Shown: piece after piece, positions 9,044 through 16,204 of the stretch
Position numbering within the stretch: position 1 is the stretch's first letter
How the letters are laid out: each line of letters begins with the position of its first letter
Assembly: GCF_003206715.1 (NCBI RefSeq)
Contig: NZ_PZJU01000007.1
Coordinates: 50,052-114,051, forward strand
Length of the DNA stretch: 64,000 nucleotides
Direction of reading: 5' to 3'
From: Salinicola peritrichatus
GTDB lineage: Bacteria; Pseudomonadota; Gammaproteobacteria; Pseudomonadales; Halomonadaceae
The notes under the pieces: model-generated
The model's input: the letters and a program-made list of their open reading frames with translations, nothing else
The model's database searches: none
What the model was told of the DNA's origin: nothing
Position numbers and translations under genes: made by a program

Positions 9044-9493
9044 TTACTTCTTGATGCCATCCTGCCGCGTCGCCTTGGAACCGCGTGGGCGAACATAGAG
9101 TACCAGGGCGTGCTCTACCAGCTCATAGCCGTGCTCTTCGACGATCTCGCGCTGGCGCCGCTCGATCTCTTCGTCGTAGAACTCGACGATGTCGCCCGAC
9201 TCCAGGTCCACCATGTGATCGTGGTGCTCTTCCTGTGACATTTCGAAGACGGCATGACCCCCATCGAAGTTATGTCGCACGACGAGACCGGCGGCCTCGA
9301 ACTGGGTCAGTACGCGATAGACCGTGGCCAACCCGACGTCTTCCCCGGATTCCAGCAGCGCCTTGTAGACGTCCTCGGCGCTCATGTGGAGCTCTTCTTC
9401 CATCCGTGTCGCTTCGAGGATCTGCAGAATCTTGACACGCGGCAGAGTGACCTTCAGCCCCGCCTTGCGCAATTCTTGATTTTCGTCGGCCAT
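9044..9493 (-). CDS. fur: Ferric uptake regulator Fur
   Basis: Iron-responsive repressor (149 aa). The N-terminal winged helix contains TLPRVKILQILE and the recognition helix GLATVYRVLTQFEAAGLV; the metal-binding hinge and dimer domain follow with HNFDGGHAVFE and the His-rich EEHHDHMVDLESGDIVEF. The start at 9493 (MADENQELRKAG) matches family starts. The protein has no cysteine at all, so it lacks the CxxC structural zinc site of E. coli Fur; P. aeruginosa Fur also lacks the paired cysteines, from memory. The gene diverges from bamE, a widespread arrangement. A good Fur box elsewhere in this window (59.42 kb) is a likely target. Confidence 0.97.
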   Translation of the reverse strand: MADENQELRKAGLKVTLPRVKILQILEATRMEEELHMSAEDVYKALLESGEDVGLATVYRVLTQFEAAGLVVRHNFDGGHAVFEMSQEEHHDHMVDLESGDIVEFYDEEIERRQREIVEEHGYELVEHALVLYVRPRGSKATRQDGIKK

Positions 9494-9565
9494 GGTCGCT
9501 CTTCGCAGTAGCGTCTCGTGTCGGGTATGATCAATCCACGCAACGATAGTGAAAGACGGACTCAA

Positions 9566-9988
9566 ATGCAAAACCTGATCAGAACGGTCGTACTCCTGCT
9601 CGCAGCATCTCTCATCACAGGCTGCAGCTACTTCGGTGTCTACAAGCGAGACATTCCTCAGGGCAACCTCATCACCCAGGACATGGTATCTCAACTTCAC
9701 CCCGGCATGAGTCGGGAGCAGGTCGCCTACATCATGGGCACGCCGCTGATGGAAGCGCCCTTCTCTTCCGATCAGTGGGACTACGTTTTCTATCTCGACG
9801 AGGCCTACGGCGGCGCCGTCGAAAAGCGGCTGACACTGACGTTCGACAATGACCAGCTGGTCGACATCGCCAAATCCGGCGACATCGACTCCGATATCGA
9901 ACTGAATCAGGACAGCGGTCCGGGACCAGCGGTCGAAGGCGCTGGCGAGAGCGCATCGATGCCGCATGTCGGTCCCAGCGGGATCTGA
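9566..9988 (+). CDS. bamE: Outer-membrane assembly lipoprotein BamE (SmpA/OmlA)
   Basis: Small lipoprotein (140 aa) of the BAM complex, which inserts beta-barrel proteins into the outer membrane. A signal peptide at residues 1-19 ends in the lipobox LITGC, lipidated at Cys20. The SmpA/OmlA domain follows with VSQLHPGMSREQVAYIMGTP, family-typical, then WDYVFYLDE and LTLTFDNDQLV. The start at 9566 places the signal peptide correctly; an earlier in-frame ATG would add 16 polar residues. The tail after about residue 110 is acidic and low in complexity. It diverges from fur and converges on rnfH. Confidence 0.94.
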   Translation: MQNLIRTVVLLLAASLITGCSYFGVYKRDIPQGNLITQDMVSQLHPGMSREQVAYIMGTPLMEAPFSSDQWDYVFYLDEAYGGAVEKRLTLTFDNDQLVDIAKSGDIDSDIELNQDSGPGPAVEGAGESASMPHVGPSGI

Positions 9989-10008
9989 CATCCGGCCGTG
10001 CGGGCGTG

Positions 10009-10305
10009 TCACCGCGTAGACGCTTTGGCCGCCCGCTCCCTTCTCGCTTGCTTGGGGTCGATCTCGAGCGGGCGATAGACCTCGAGGCGCTCGCCGGGCA
10101 TCAGGCGGTAATTATCGGGATCACGCAGTTTCTCCCCGAAAATGCCTAGCGGCGCACTGGCGAAATCAGCCTCCGTAATGTTTTCGAAGTGACTGGCAAG
10201 GTCCGCTTGCTTCACCGCATCCCGAGCGCTCATGCCGGGTTCCAGCGGCACTGAAACGATGACCTGGCGCTCGGGCGTGGCAAAGGCGACTTCGACATTC
10301 GCCAT
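10009..10305 (-). CDS. rnfH: RnfH family protein (UPF0125)
   Basis: Small protein (98 aa) with a beta-grasp, ubiquitin-like fold. Visible family features are the opening VEVAFATPERQVIVSVPLE, the GIFGEKLRDPDNYRLMPGER core and VEVYRPLEIDPK-like ending (here LEVYRPLEIDPKQARRERA). Its exact role is unknown; the name comes from rnf clusters in other bacteria. It lies 9 bp after ratA, whose stop codon overlaps the rnfH ribosome site (TGAGGATTTTCC then ATG), so the two are translationally linked. The ratA-rnfH pair next to smpB is conserved in gammaproteobacteria. Confidence 0.92.
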   Translation of the reverse strand: MANVEVAFATPERQVIVSVPLEPGMSARDAVKQADLASHFENITEADFASAPLGIFGEKLRDPDNYRLMPGERLEVYRPLEIDPKQARRERAAKASTR

Positions 10306-10314
10306 GGAAAATCC

Positions 10315-10749
10315 TCAGTTCCGGTAGAGCTGGTCGGCACGGCGCGTAAAGGCATCGACCAGTTGCCCCGCCACCTGTTGGAACAGCCGGCCGAAAGCCA
10401 TTCCCAGCAACCGGTTGCTGAACTCGAACTCCATCTCCAGTTCAATCTTGCAGGCCTCCTCGCCCATCTCGCGAAAGTACCAACGCCCCTTCAGACGCTT
10501 GAAGGGACCATCGACCAACGAGAGGTCGATGCGCGACGGCCGCTCCAGGTCGTTTCGCGTCGTCACGCTCTGCTCGACACCGCCCTTGGCCAGGGTCATG
10601 CGACCGATCAGGTAATCGTCTCCACGCTCGACGACGTTGGCTCGCCGACAGCCCGGTAGAAACTCGGGATAGCGTTCGAAATCATTGACCAGTTCGAACA
10701 TCTCCTCCGGCGTATGCCGGACGAATGCGGACCGGTTAACGGTTGGCAT
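10315..10749 (-). CDS. ratA: RatA-type START/polyketide-cyclase domain protein
   Basis: Protein of 144 aa of the SRPBCC (START-like) superfamily. It opens with VNRSAFVRHTPEEMFELVNDFERYPEFLPGC in the pattern of RatA/YfjG and its Coq10-like relatives. E. coli RatA was described as a ribosome-association toxin, but the fold also suggests ubiquinone binding like Coq10, so function is open. The start at 10749 (MPTVNRS) gives family length; the frame runs 25 codons further upstream into the divergent promoter region. It pairs with rnfH downstream and diverges from smpB. Confidence 0.92.
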   Translation of the reverse strand: MPTVNRSAFVRHTPEEMFELVNDFERYPEFLPGCRRANVVERGDDYLIGRMTLAKGGVEQSVTTRNDLERPSRIDLSLVDGPFKRLKGRWYFREMGEEACKIELEMEFEFSNRLLGMAFGRLFQQVAGQLVDAFTRRADQLYRN

Positions 10750-10874
10750 AGGGATCTCCACTGATTTATCGCCCCAATGCGCGTATGATGGGCGACCGTT
10801 TTGCGAATGCTTGAATGGTATCACGCCTGCCCCTATATCTGTGGGCGTACCGGGTACAGCCGTGAAGAGGTGTC

Positions 10875-11354
10875 ATGGGGAAAAAGAAAGGCAACGCGCC
10901 AGGCAACAACGTGATCGCCCAGAACAAGAAGGCCCGCTTCGAATACCATATCGACGAGACCTTCGAAGCCGGCCTTGCGCTGGCCGGCTGGGAAGTCAAG
11001 AGCTTGCGTGCCGGCAAGGCCCAACTGACCGACACCTATATCCTGGTCAAGAATGGCGAGGCGTGGCTGCTCGGCAGCCACATCATGCCGCTCAATACGG
11101 CGAGCACCCACGTGCTGGCGGACCCGACTCGGACGCGCAAGCTACTCTTGCATCGCAAGGAGATCGCCAAGATCTTCTCCAGAACGCAGGAGAAAGGGCA
11201 TACCTGCGTGCCGCTCAAGCTTTATTGGAAGCGCAACATGGTCAAGTGCGAACTGGCCCTGGTTCGCGGCAAGCAGTTGCATGACAAGCGCGCCACGCAG
11301 AAGGAGCGCGACTGGAACCGCGAGAAGGCCCGGGTGATGCGTGATCACGCATGA
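10875..11354 (+). CDS. smpB: SsrA-binding protein SmpB
   Basis: RNA-binding partner of tmRNA in trans-translation (159 aa), bringing tmRNA to stalled ribosomes. Typical motifs are [20 protein letters not shown] near the start, [20 protein letters not shown] and [16 protein letters not shown], with the basic C-terminal tail [20 protein letters not shown] that enters the ribosome. A GAAGAGGTGTC site precedes the ATG. The ssrA gene follows 72 bp downstream on the same strand, so both parts of the rescue system are adjacent. Confidence 0.98.
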   Translation: MGKKKGNAPGNNVIAQNKKARFEYHIDETFEAGLALAGWEVKSLRAGKAQLTDTYILVKNGEAWLLGSHIMPLNTASTHVLADPTRTRKLLLHRKEIAKIFSRTQEKGHTCVPLKLYWKRNMVKCELALVRGKQLHDKRATQKERDWNREKARVMRDHA

Positions 11355-11426
11355 GTTTCAAGTGTCCGGTGCGGCACTTGAGATAGCGTGGTCTCATCCC
11401 CATCTGCTAGAATGGCCGAGTTCCAC

Positions 11427-11806
11427 GGGGGCGACATGGCTTCGACGCCGGTGACAATCCCTGAGGTGCATGCCGAGAGCGTAACGTATCTCGTAAATCC
11501 AACGTTACGATTAAATAGTCGCAAACGACGAAAACTACGCTCAGGGCGCACTGGCAGCGTAAAAACTGCTAGCTGTTAGCCTGGCCCCAAAGCGATGTGC
11601 CCATCCATCGCCGCGGGGATACGAGCTAAAGCTGATGGGACCGCGGATGTCAGCGCTCTCCTGACATTCGTTAAACCCTAGAGAGATCGCGAGGTGCAAT
11701 CCTGCCCGTCGGAGTGCACCGAGTTAAATCCATAGACGGACCTAAGCATGTAGAGCCAATGGGTGAGTGCCGGCGGACGGGGGTTCAATTCCCCCCGCCT
11801 CCACCA
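11427..11806 (+). ncRNA. ssrA: Transfer-messenger RNA (tmRNA)
   Basis: About 380 nt. The 5' end GGGGGCG (11427-11433) pairs with CGCCTCC before the terminal ACCA at 11806 to form the tRNA-like acceptor stem (7 bp, one G-U). The 3' part has the T arm GGGGGTTCAATTCCCCC, and the 5' part the conserved GAGGTGCATGCCGAG block. The mRNA-like segment encodes the proteolysis tag at 11521-11562. A terminator follows 17 bp downstream. The adjacent smpB confirms the call. Confidence 0.97.
11521..11562 (+). other. tmRNA tag-peptide reading frame
   Basis: Resume codon GCA at 11521, then 12 more sense codons and TAA at 11560, giving the tag ANDENYAQGALAA. It begins ANDENYA and ends LAA like the E. coli tag, with a QGA insertion. 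The upstream AGTC and the AACGACGAAAACTAC core are as in E. coli. The C-terminal LAA should target tagged proteins to ClpXP. Confidence 0.95.
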
Positions 11807-11820
11807 AACACAGAACAGAA

Positions 11821-11997
11821 TCAAGCACCTACGGGTGCTTTTTTCTTGCCTGTAGACCTGAAATGGTCTGTTTTAGGCATAGCGAGGTCAGCTTTTTGGT
11901 CAGCATCTGCCACCCACTCTTCTCCGAGTACCTGATGTTCGATCAGGCCTTCTTTCTGCTCTTGATCATGGTCCCACCCCGCGCCAAACAATCCCAT
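11821..11997 (-). pseudogene. Small unassigned minus-strand frame, possible gene remnant beside ssrA
   Basis: A 58-aa frame beginning MGLFGAGWDHDQEQKEGL and ending FRSTGKKKAPVGA, whose last codons are written by the ssrA terminator hairpin. I do not recognise it. Its place and orientation are those of an integrase C-terminus next to a tmRNA attachment site, and the DNA is clearly lower in GC than the surroundings. It could equally be a chance frame; no good ribosome site is seen. Confidence 0.2.
11823..11846 (+). terminator. Rho-independent terminator after ssrA
   Basis: Stem AAGCACC/GGTGCTT with a TACG loop followed by a T run, 17 bp after the tmRNA 3' CCA. Confidence 0.85.
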
Positions 11998-12130
11998 CAG
12001 AATACTGACTCCATTACTCGTGCAGCTCTAGAGAATTGCCTCTCTACGTTTTCAGCAATTCAGCAGACTGTCGTTTCCGTGAGAAACCGAGTACCAGCCG
12101 CTTTCGCGGGCTTCATTCCTCTACTCTGAC

Positions 12131-12148
12131 TGTAGTTTAAAAGCTACA
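12131..12148 (+). promoter_or_regulatory. Probable operator of the toxin-antitoxin operon
   Basis: TGTAGTTTAAAAGCTACA is an almost perfect 18-bp dyad (half-site TGTAG-TTT) ending 10 bp before the toxin start. It overlaps a TACAAT -10-like hexamer at 12145-12150. HigA-type antitoxins repress their own operons through such dyads; binding here is inferred. A start site from this -10 would leave almost no leader before the ATG at 12159. Confidence 0.5.
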
Positions 12149-12158
12149 ATACCCAACC

Positions 12159-12491
12159 ATGATCGAGCTGACGCACTACCTCACCGCTGACGGCCATGAC
12201 CCTTTCCAAGCCTGGCTGGAAGCCACCAAGGCCAAGGATCGTCAGGCCGCCATGCGCGTGCTAACCCGGCTCAACCGCTTGGCCGCAGGCAATGTCGGCG
12301 ACACCAAGGCCATTGGTGATGGAGTGCTGGAGCTGCGAATCGACTATGGCCCTGGCTACCGCGTGTATTACGCCAAGGTGGGTAGGCGCCTGGTCATGCT
12401 GTTAATCGGTGGGACCAAGAAGCGCCAGCAGGCCGACATCGAACAGGCCAAGGCGTTCCTGGCCGACCATCGAAGGAGAGCACGGATATGA
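12159..12491 (+). CDS. Type II toxin, HigB/RelE-ParE superfamily (addiction module killer protein)
   Basis: Toxin of 110 aa, probably an mRNA interferase acting at the ribosome. The order MIELTHYLTADGHDPFQAWL, then RVLTRLNRLAAGNVGDTKAI, LELRIDYGPGYRVYYAK and LLIGGTKKRQQADIEQA is characteristic of the addiction-module killer family within RelE/ParE. The toxin comes first and overlaps the antitoxin by 4 bp (ATGA), the order of higBA-like modules. The pair lies in an accessory patch after ssrA. Toxicity and target are known only for relatives. Confidence 0.9.
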   Translation: MIELTHYLTADGHDPFQAWLEATKAKDRQAAMRVLTRLNRLAAGNVGDTKAIGDGVLELRIDYGPGYRVYYAKVGRRLVMLLIGGTKKRQQADIEQAKAFLADHRRRARI

Positions 12492-12799
12492 AAAAGCACG
12501 ACACTGCTGTTATCGAGATGCTGCGCGATGACCCGGACATGGCGCTCGACTACCTGCGCACCGCTTTCGACGAGCTGGACGAGGAAGGCGGCGAATCGGC
12601 CTTTCTGATGGCGCTGCGTCATGTGGTAGAAGCCCAAGGCGGCATGGCAGCGGTAGCCGAGCGGGCGAAGGTCTCACGCGAAAGCCTATACCGGGCACTG
12701 TCACCCAAGGGCAACCCGACCCTGCGCACCATGACCGCTGTCATAAGGGCGACTGGCATCCACTTCCACGACCTGGCCGCGCCACGACAAGCAGGATAA
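12488..12799 (+). CDS. Antitoxin of the HigA-like addiction module (XRE-type helix-turn-helix)
   Basis: Antitoxin of 103 aa. Residues about 45-80 contain a Cro/XRE-like helix-turn-helix: GGMAAVAERAKVSRESLYRA followed by LSPKGNPTLRTM, the hallmark of the addiction module antidote family. It should bind and neutralise the upstream toxin and repress the operon from the dyad at 12131-12148. AAGGAGAG precedes the ATG, stronger than the toxin's site, so antitoxin translation may exceed toxin translation. Confidence 0.9.
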   Translation: MKKHDTAVIEMLRDDPDMALDYLRTAFDELDEEGGESAFLMALRHVVEAQGGMAAVAERAKVSRESLYRALSPKGNPTLRTMTAVIRATGIHFHDLAAPRQAG

Positions 12800-12905
12800 C
12801 GAGTCACCAATGGGGCATATCTGGGGGCGCATTTTTCGGCGCAGGGAGAAAACCTTTTCTAGCCGCCGGATAGACGAGCTTTCAGTGGCTCCATCACCAA
12901 ATCAG

Positions 12906-12932
12906 AAAGCACCTCGATGGAGGTGCTTTTTT
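12906..12932 (+). terminator. Rho-independent terminator after the toxin-antitoxin pair
   Basis: Perfect stem AAGCACCTC/GAGGTGCTT with a GATG loop and a T run. It closely resembles the ssrA terminator 1.08 kb upstream and is likewise preceded by a CTCC...CACCAAA sequence. It may also serve the minus-strand zinc-ribbon gene. Confidence 0.82.
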
Positions 12933-12995
12933 CGTTGTTGATCTCGAGTGACTGCCGCGGCGCTGCTGGCCGGCAGCCCATGCTCGCTCGTCATT

Positions 12996-13157
12996 TCATC
13001 GGCTGGCGGTCATGACGCGCTCAAGGTCGTCACTCTTGCATTTGAAGGCGGAACAGTCCGCACAGCGGACATCTTCAGCGATTTCGCTGAGCGCCGGCAG
13101 CAGGAACCGCTTGCCTCCGCAGACGTTGCAGCGCAAATCCAGTGTGACGTTCCACAT
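12996..13157 (-). CDS. Tiny zinc-ribbon protein (53 aa)
   Basis: Short frame starting MWNVTLDLRCNVCGGKRFLL, with two CxxC pairs (CNVC at residues 10-13 and CADC near 35-38) and one further Cys-containing FKCK. That is the layout of a single structural zinc ribbon. AGGAAAGATC precedes the ATG, a good ribosome site. It lies 72 bp after a second zinc-ribbon gene on the same strand, suggesting one transcript. Family and role are not recognised; such mini-proteins often bind nucleic acid or partner proteins, but that is a guess. Confidence 0.6.
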   Translation of the reverse strand: MWNVTLDLRCNVCGGKRFLLPALSEIAEDVRCADCSAFKCKSDDLERVMTASR

Positions 13158-13229
13158 GATCTTTCCTACCTATGATGTGGCGAGCTCTCGAGAGAGCTGC
13201 CGTCGTGACGTTGGTACTCTTCCCTGCGC

Positions 13230-13439
13230 TCAGGCGCGAATCCCCATCTCCCGAGCCATGGCCCGAGATTTCAGACAGGTCTCGATGAGGAAGGAGTGCG
13301 TGTGGCGTTCATCGAACGCTTGGCGAGTCTCCAGGAATTCCCCACAATCGCTGCAGTGGATCTCGTCCCACTCGCAGCTGCTGTTCGGAGACATGGCCTT
13401 CTCGCTACCGCAACGTGGACAGCTGATACGATGATGCAT
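13230..13439 (-). CDS. Small zinc-ribbon protein (69 aa)
   Basis: Starts MHHRISCPRCGSEKAM and carries a second pair in IHCSDCGEFLETRQAF, so four cysteines in two CxxC knuckles form a classical zinc ribbon in the first 35 residues; the rest is a short helical tail ending MAREMGIRA. AAGGAGGGG precedes the ATG at 13439. It heads a possible two-gene unit with the 53-aa zinc-ribbon gene downstream. No function is claimed. The 286 bp between this gene and the mechanosensitive channel hold no other supported feature. Confidence 0.7.
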   Translation of the reverse strand: MHHRISCPRCGSEKAMSPNSSCEWDEIHCSDCGEFLETRQAFDERHTHSFLIETCLKSRAMAREMGIRA

Positions 13440-13725
13440 GTGAACCCCTCCTTGGCTTCGACATCAGATAACCATGAGAAGCATAGCTCACATCATGCCC
13501 TTGGGTATCCAACTTAGACGCGTCTTCTGCAAGTTATGCCTCGTCGTCATTCACGGCGATCCGCTTCGGCCTCTAAAAAGACGCCGCTGCGTGGCAATAT
13601 TTCCGAGATTGGCTAGCCTCAAAGTCCGTCGGCGCGCTTGGCTTCGCATTGGCGAAGGGATGTTACGCTAAGGAGCGCGGGTGGTTACGGATCATCGATT
13701 CATCTTCATGACAGGAGGTTACAGC

Positions 13726-16167
13726 GTGACGATTCTTCATTCTGAGCGCTGGCTGCGCCATTGGCTGTTGTTGCTCTTGCTGGCATTCACCGTGCCGGTA
13801 CTGGCGCAAGCACAAGACAGTGGCGCCGGGGAACAGGAAGCCCCGCGGGAGCCCGCCTATTCGACGATGGCGGATCTGCTCGAAAACGAACAGTCGCGCC
13901 AGGCATTGATCGATCAATTGAGGCAGCTGGCTGCCCAGCAGGAGAACGGCGAGCGCACTCAGGCCCCGGAAGCGGCGTCAGGCGAAGCCGCGCCGGCCGA
14001 CGAGGAGAGCGCAGCTCAGGGCGAGGCTTCGGCTCAATCCCCGCCTGACGAAAGCACAGGAAGCGTCTCCTTCCCTCGACATCTGGCAGAAATTACCAGC
14101 GGTTTCGCGAACGATATCGGCGGGCAATTCACGGCGCTGGCCAGCATGGTCGCCGGCTTCTTCAGTAGTGGCAATGCTGCCGCCAGCAGTGGCCCCGCTT
14201 TTGACATGAGCGACTTTCTCAACGCCGCGTTCGAGCTGGGCATGGTGATCATCGCCACAGTAGTGGTGTTTATGCTTCTGCGCGGTCTGGTGCGCCCATT
14301 GTTCGCCAAGTTCAGTCGCTGGTCCCTGGGAGGCGAAGGCCGCAGCCATCTGCTGCGGGTCATCGTTGCTGTCGTGCTGGCAGCCGTCGTCGACGTCATC
14401 GTGGTGGTTCTCGCCTACGTCGTCGGCAATCTGGTCGCGACCTTCCTGGTAGGCGAAAGCGGCAACCTCAATACGCGCTTCTCACTGTTCCTCAACGCCT
14501 TCTTGATGATCGAACTCTTCAAGTGCGCCTTGCGCGTGCTGTTCGCGTCGCGCCACGAGGGGCTGCGGTTGTTGCCCATCGAGGCGGCCCAGGCACGCTA
14601 TTGCAATCGCTTTCTGGCAGCGCTGGCCGGCTTCATCGGTTACGGCATGCTGGTCGCGGTACCGATCCTGAACGTCAGCCTGTCGATGGCCTTCGGCAAG
14701 GCCGTCAGTGTATTGATCATGCTGATCGCATTGCTGAGCGCCCTCACCATCATACTCAAGAAGCGCATCCCGGTACGCGATCTGATCATCCACAAAGCCG
14801 ACGAGGCGACGATGTCGGCGTCACGCGTCGCCTTGCGGCTGCTGGCGCGCGTCTGGCATGTCATCGCCCTGCTCTACGCATTCATGGTTTTCGGTGTCAC
14901 CCTGCTGCATCCACAAACCGCCTTGCCGTTCGTCCTCATCGCCACGCTGAAAACGATTGTCTACATCGGTCTCGGCATGTTGGTATCGGGACTGCTGACG
15001 CAACTGATCGGGCGTCGCATCACGCTCTCCGACGAGATCCGCGCGCGCCTGCCAATGCTGGAGTCGCGGCTCAACTCCTATATTCCGACCTTCCTCAAGG
15101 TCATTCGCGCCATCATCCTGATCGCCGTGGTGATGTATACGCTGGATGCCTGGGGCGCCTTCGATCTCGCCGCGTGGTACGCCACCGAGGCCGGCGCGCA
15201 CACCGTGGCGACCGTCATCCATATCATCCTGATCCTGGCGGTGGCGGCGATCATCTGGATCGCGCTGGCGAGCCTGATCGAGAATTTCCTGAATCCGGAT
15301 ACCGGTAGCGGCGCGCCCACCGCCCGTGCCCAGACGCTGCTGAGCCTGTTCCGCAACGCGCTGGCGATCACCCTTGTGATCATGACGCTGATGATCGTGC
15401 TGTCGGAGATCGGCATCAACATCGGGCCATTGATCGCCGGTGCCGGGGTATTGGGCCTGGCCATCGGTTTCGGTGCCCAGAAACTGGTGCAGGACGTGAT
15501 CACCGGCATCTTCATCCAACTCGAAAACGCCATGAATACCGGCGATGTCGTCACCGCCGGCGGTGTCACCGGAACGGCCGAACGCATCAGCATCCGCTCG
15601 GTGGCGATTCGCGATCTTGCCGGCACCTATCACATCGTGCCGTTCTCCTCGGTGGATACGGTCTCCAATTTCATGCGCGAGTTCGCCAACCACGTAGGCG
15701 AGTACGGTATCGCCTATCGCGAGGATATCGACTACGCCATCGAGCAGCTACAGGCCGCCTTCGAGGAGTTGAAAGCCAGCGAGGAGTGGGGCCACAAGCT
15801 GCTGGCGCCGATGACCGTCGCCGGCGTGGTGGCACTGGCCGACAGCTCGGTCAATATCCGCGTGATGATCAAGACCACGCCAGGCGATCAGTGGGGCGTG
15901 GGTCGCGCCTACAACCGTCTGGTCAAGATCTACTTCGACAAGGCCGGCATCGAGATTCCGTTCCCGCATACCACGCTCTACTTCGGCGAGGATCGTGACG
16001 GTTCGGCGCCGCCCGCCCATGTACGCATATCGCGCGACGGTCGGCGGGACATTCCGAGTACTGCCGACGAGAAAACGCCATCAGAACCCGACACCACGCC
16101 ATCGGACGAGACGCATCGCATACCGACCCACGACGACGTCGATGACGACGGCGGGGATGAGCGCTGA
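13726..16167 (+). CDS. ybiO: Large MscS-family mechanosensitive channel, YbiO-like
   Basis: Inner-membrane channel (813 aa) expected to open under membrane tension and release solutes on hypo-osmotic shock. A signal peptide (cleavage near AQA, residue 20) precedes a periplasmic segment with STMADLLENEQSRQALIDQL, resembling the start of E. coli YbiO, then about ten membrane segments. The MscS core is at about 555-700 with GPLIAGAGVLGLAIGFGAQK and GIFIQLENAMNTGD. I start at the GTG at 13726 because AGGAGG lies 7 bp upstream; a GTG at 13681 would spoil the signal peptide. The C-terminal 45 residues are acidic. A compatible channel is sensible in a halophile that accumulates ectoine. Confidence 0.87.
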   Translation: MTILHSERWLRHWLLLLLLAFTVPVLAQAQDSGAGEQEAPREPAYSTMADLLENEQSRQALIDQLRQLAAQQENGERTQAPEAASGEAAPADEESAAQGEASAQSPPDESTGSVSFPRHLAEITSGFANDIGGQFTALASMVAGFFSSGNAAASSGPAFDMSDFLNAAFELGMVIIATVVVFMLLRGLVRPLFAKFSRWSLGGEGRSHLLRVIVAVVLAAVVDVIVVVLAYVVGNLVATFLVGESGNLNTRFSLFLNAFLMIELFKCALRVLFASRHEGLRLLPIEAAQARYCNRFLAALAGFIGYGMLVAVPILNVSLSMAFGKAVSVLIMLIALLSALTIILKKRIPVRDLIIHKADEATMSASRVALRLLARVWHVIALLYAFMVFGVTLLHPQTALPFVLIATLKTIVYIGLGMLVSGLLTQLIGRRITLSDEIRARLPMLESRLNSYIPTFLKVIRAIILIAVVMYTLDAWGAFDLAAWYATEAGAHTVATVIHIILILAVAAIIWIALASLIENFLNPDTGSGAPTARAQTLLSLFRNALAITLVIMTLMIVLSEIGINIGPLIAGAGVLGLAIGFGAQKLVQDVITGIFIQLENAMNTGDVVTAGGVTGTAERISIRSVAIRDLAGTYHIVPFSSVDTVSNFMREFANHVGEYGIAYREDIDYAIEQLQAAFEELKASEEWGHKLLAPMTVAGVVALADSSVNIRVMIKTTPGDQWGVGRAYNRLVKIYFDKAGIEIPFPHTTLYFGEDRDGSAPPAHVRISRDGRRDIPSTADEKTPSEPDTTPSDETHRIPTHDDVDDDGGDER

Positions 16168-16182
16168 TCGCTTGGGGTAATA

Positions 16183-16202
16183 AGGCCGCCTTCGGGCGGC
16201 CT
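16183..16202. terminator. Hairpin between convergent ybiO and ROK kinase genes
   Basis: AGGCCGCC/GGCGGCCT with a TTCG loop, a very stable 8-bp stem. On the minus strand it is followed by TTATTA; on the plus strand by only two Ts. It may act in both directions. Confidence 0.6.
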
Positions 16203-16204
16203 GT

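Noticed and set aside
11767..12129. 120-codon plus-strand frame starting inside tmRNA
   Set aside because: It begins within the tmRNA tRNA-like end and crosses its terminator; it has no recognisable domain.
11807..12935. Exact attL/attR duplication of the ssrA 3' end
   Set aside because: I found only a degenerate resemblance (CTCCACCAAA against CTCCATCACCAAA), not the uninterrupted repeat expected of a recent integration.
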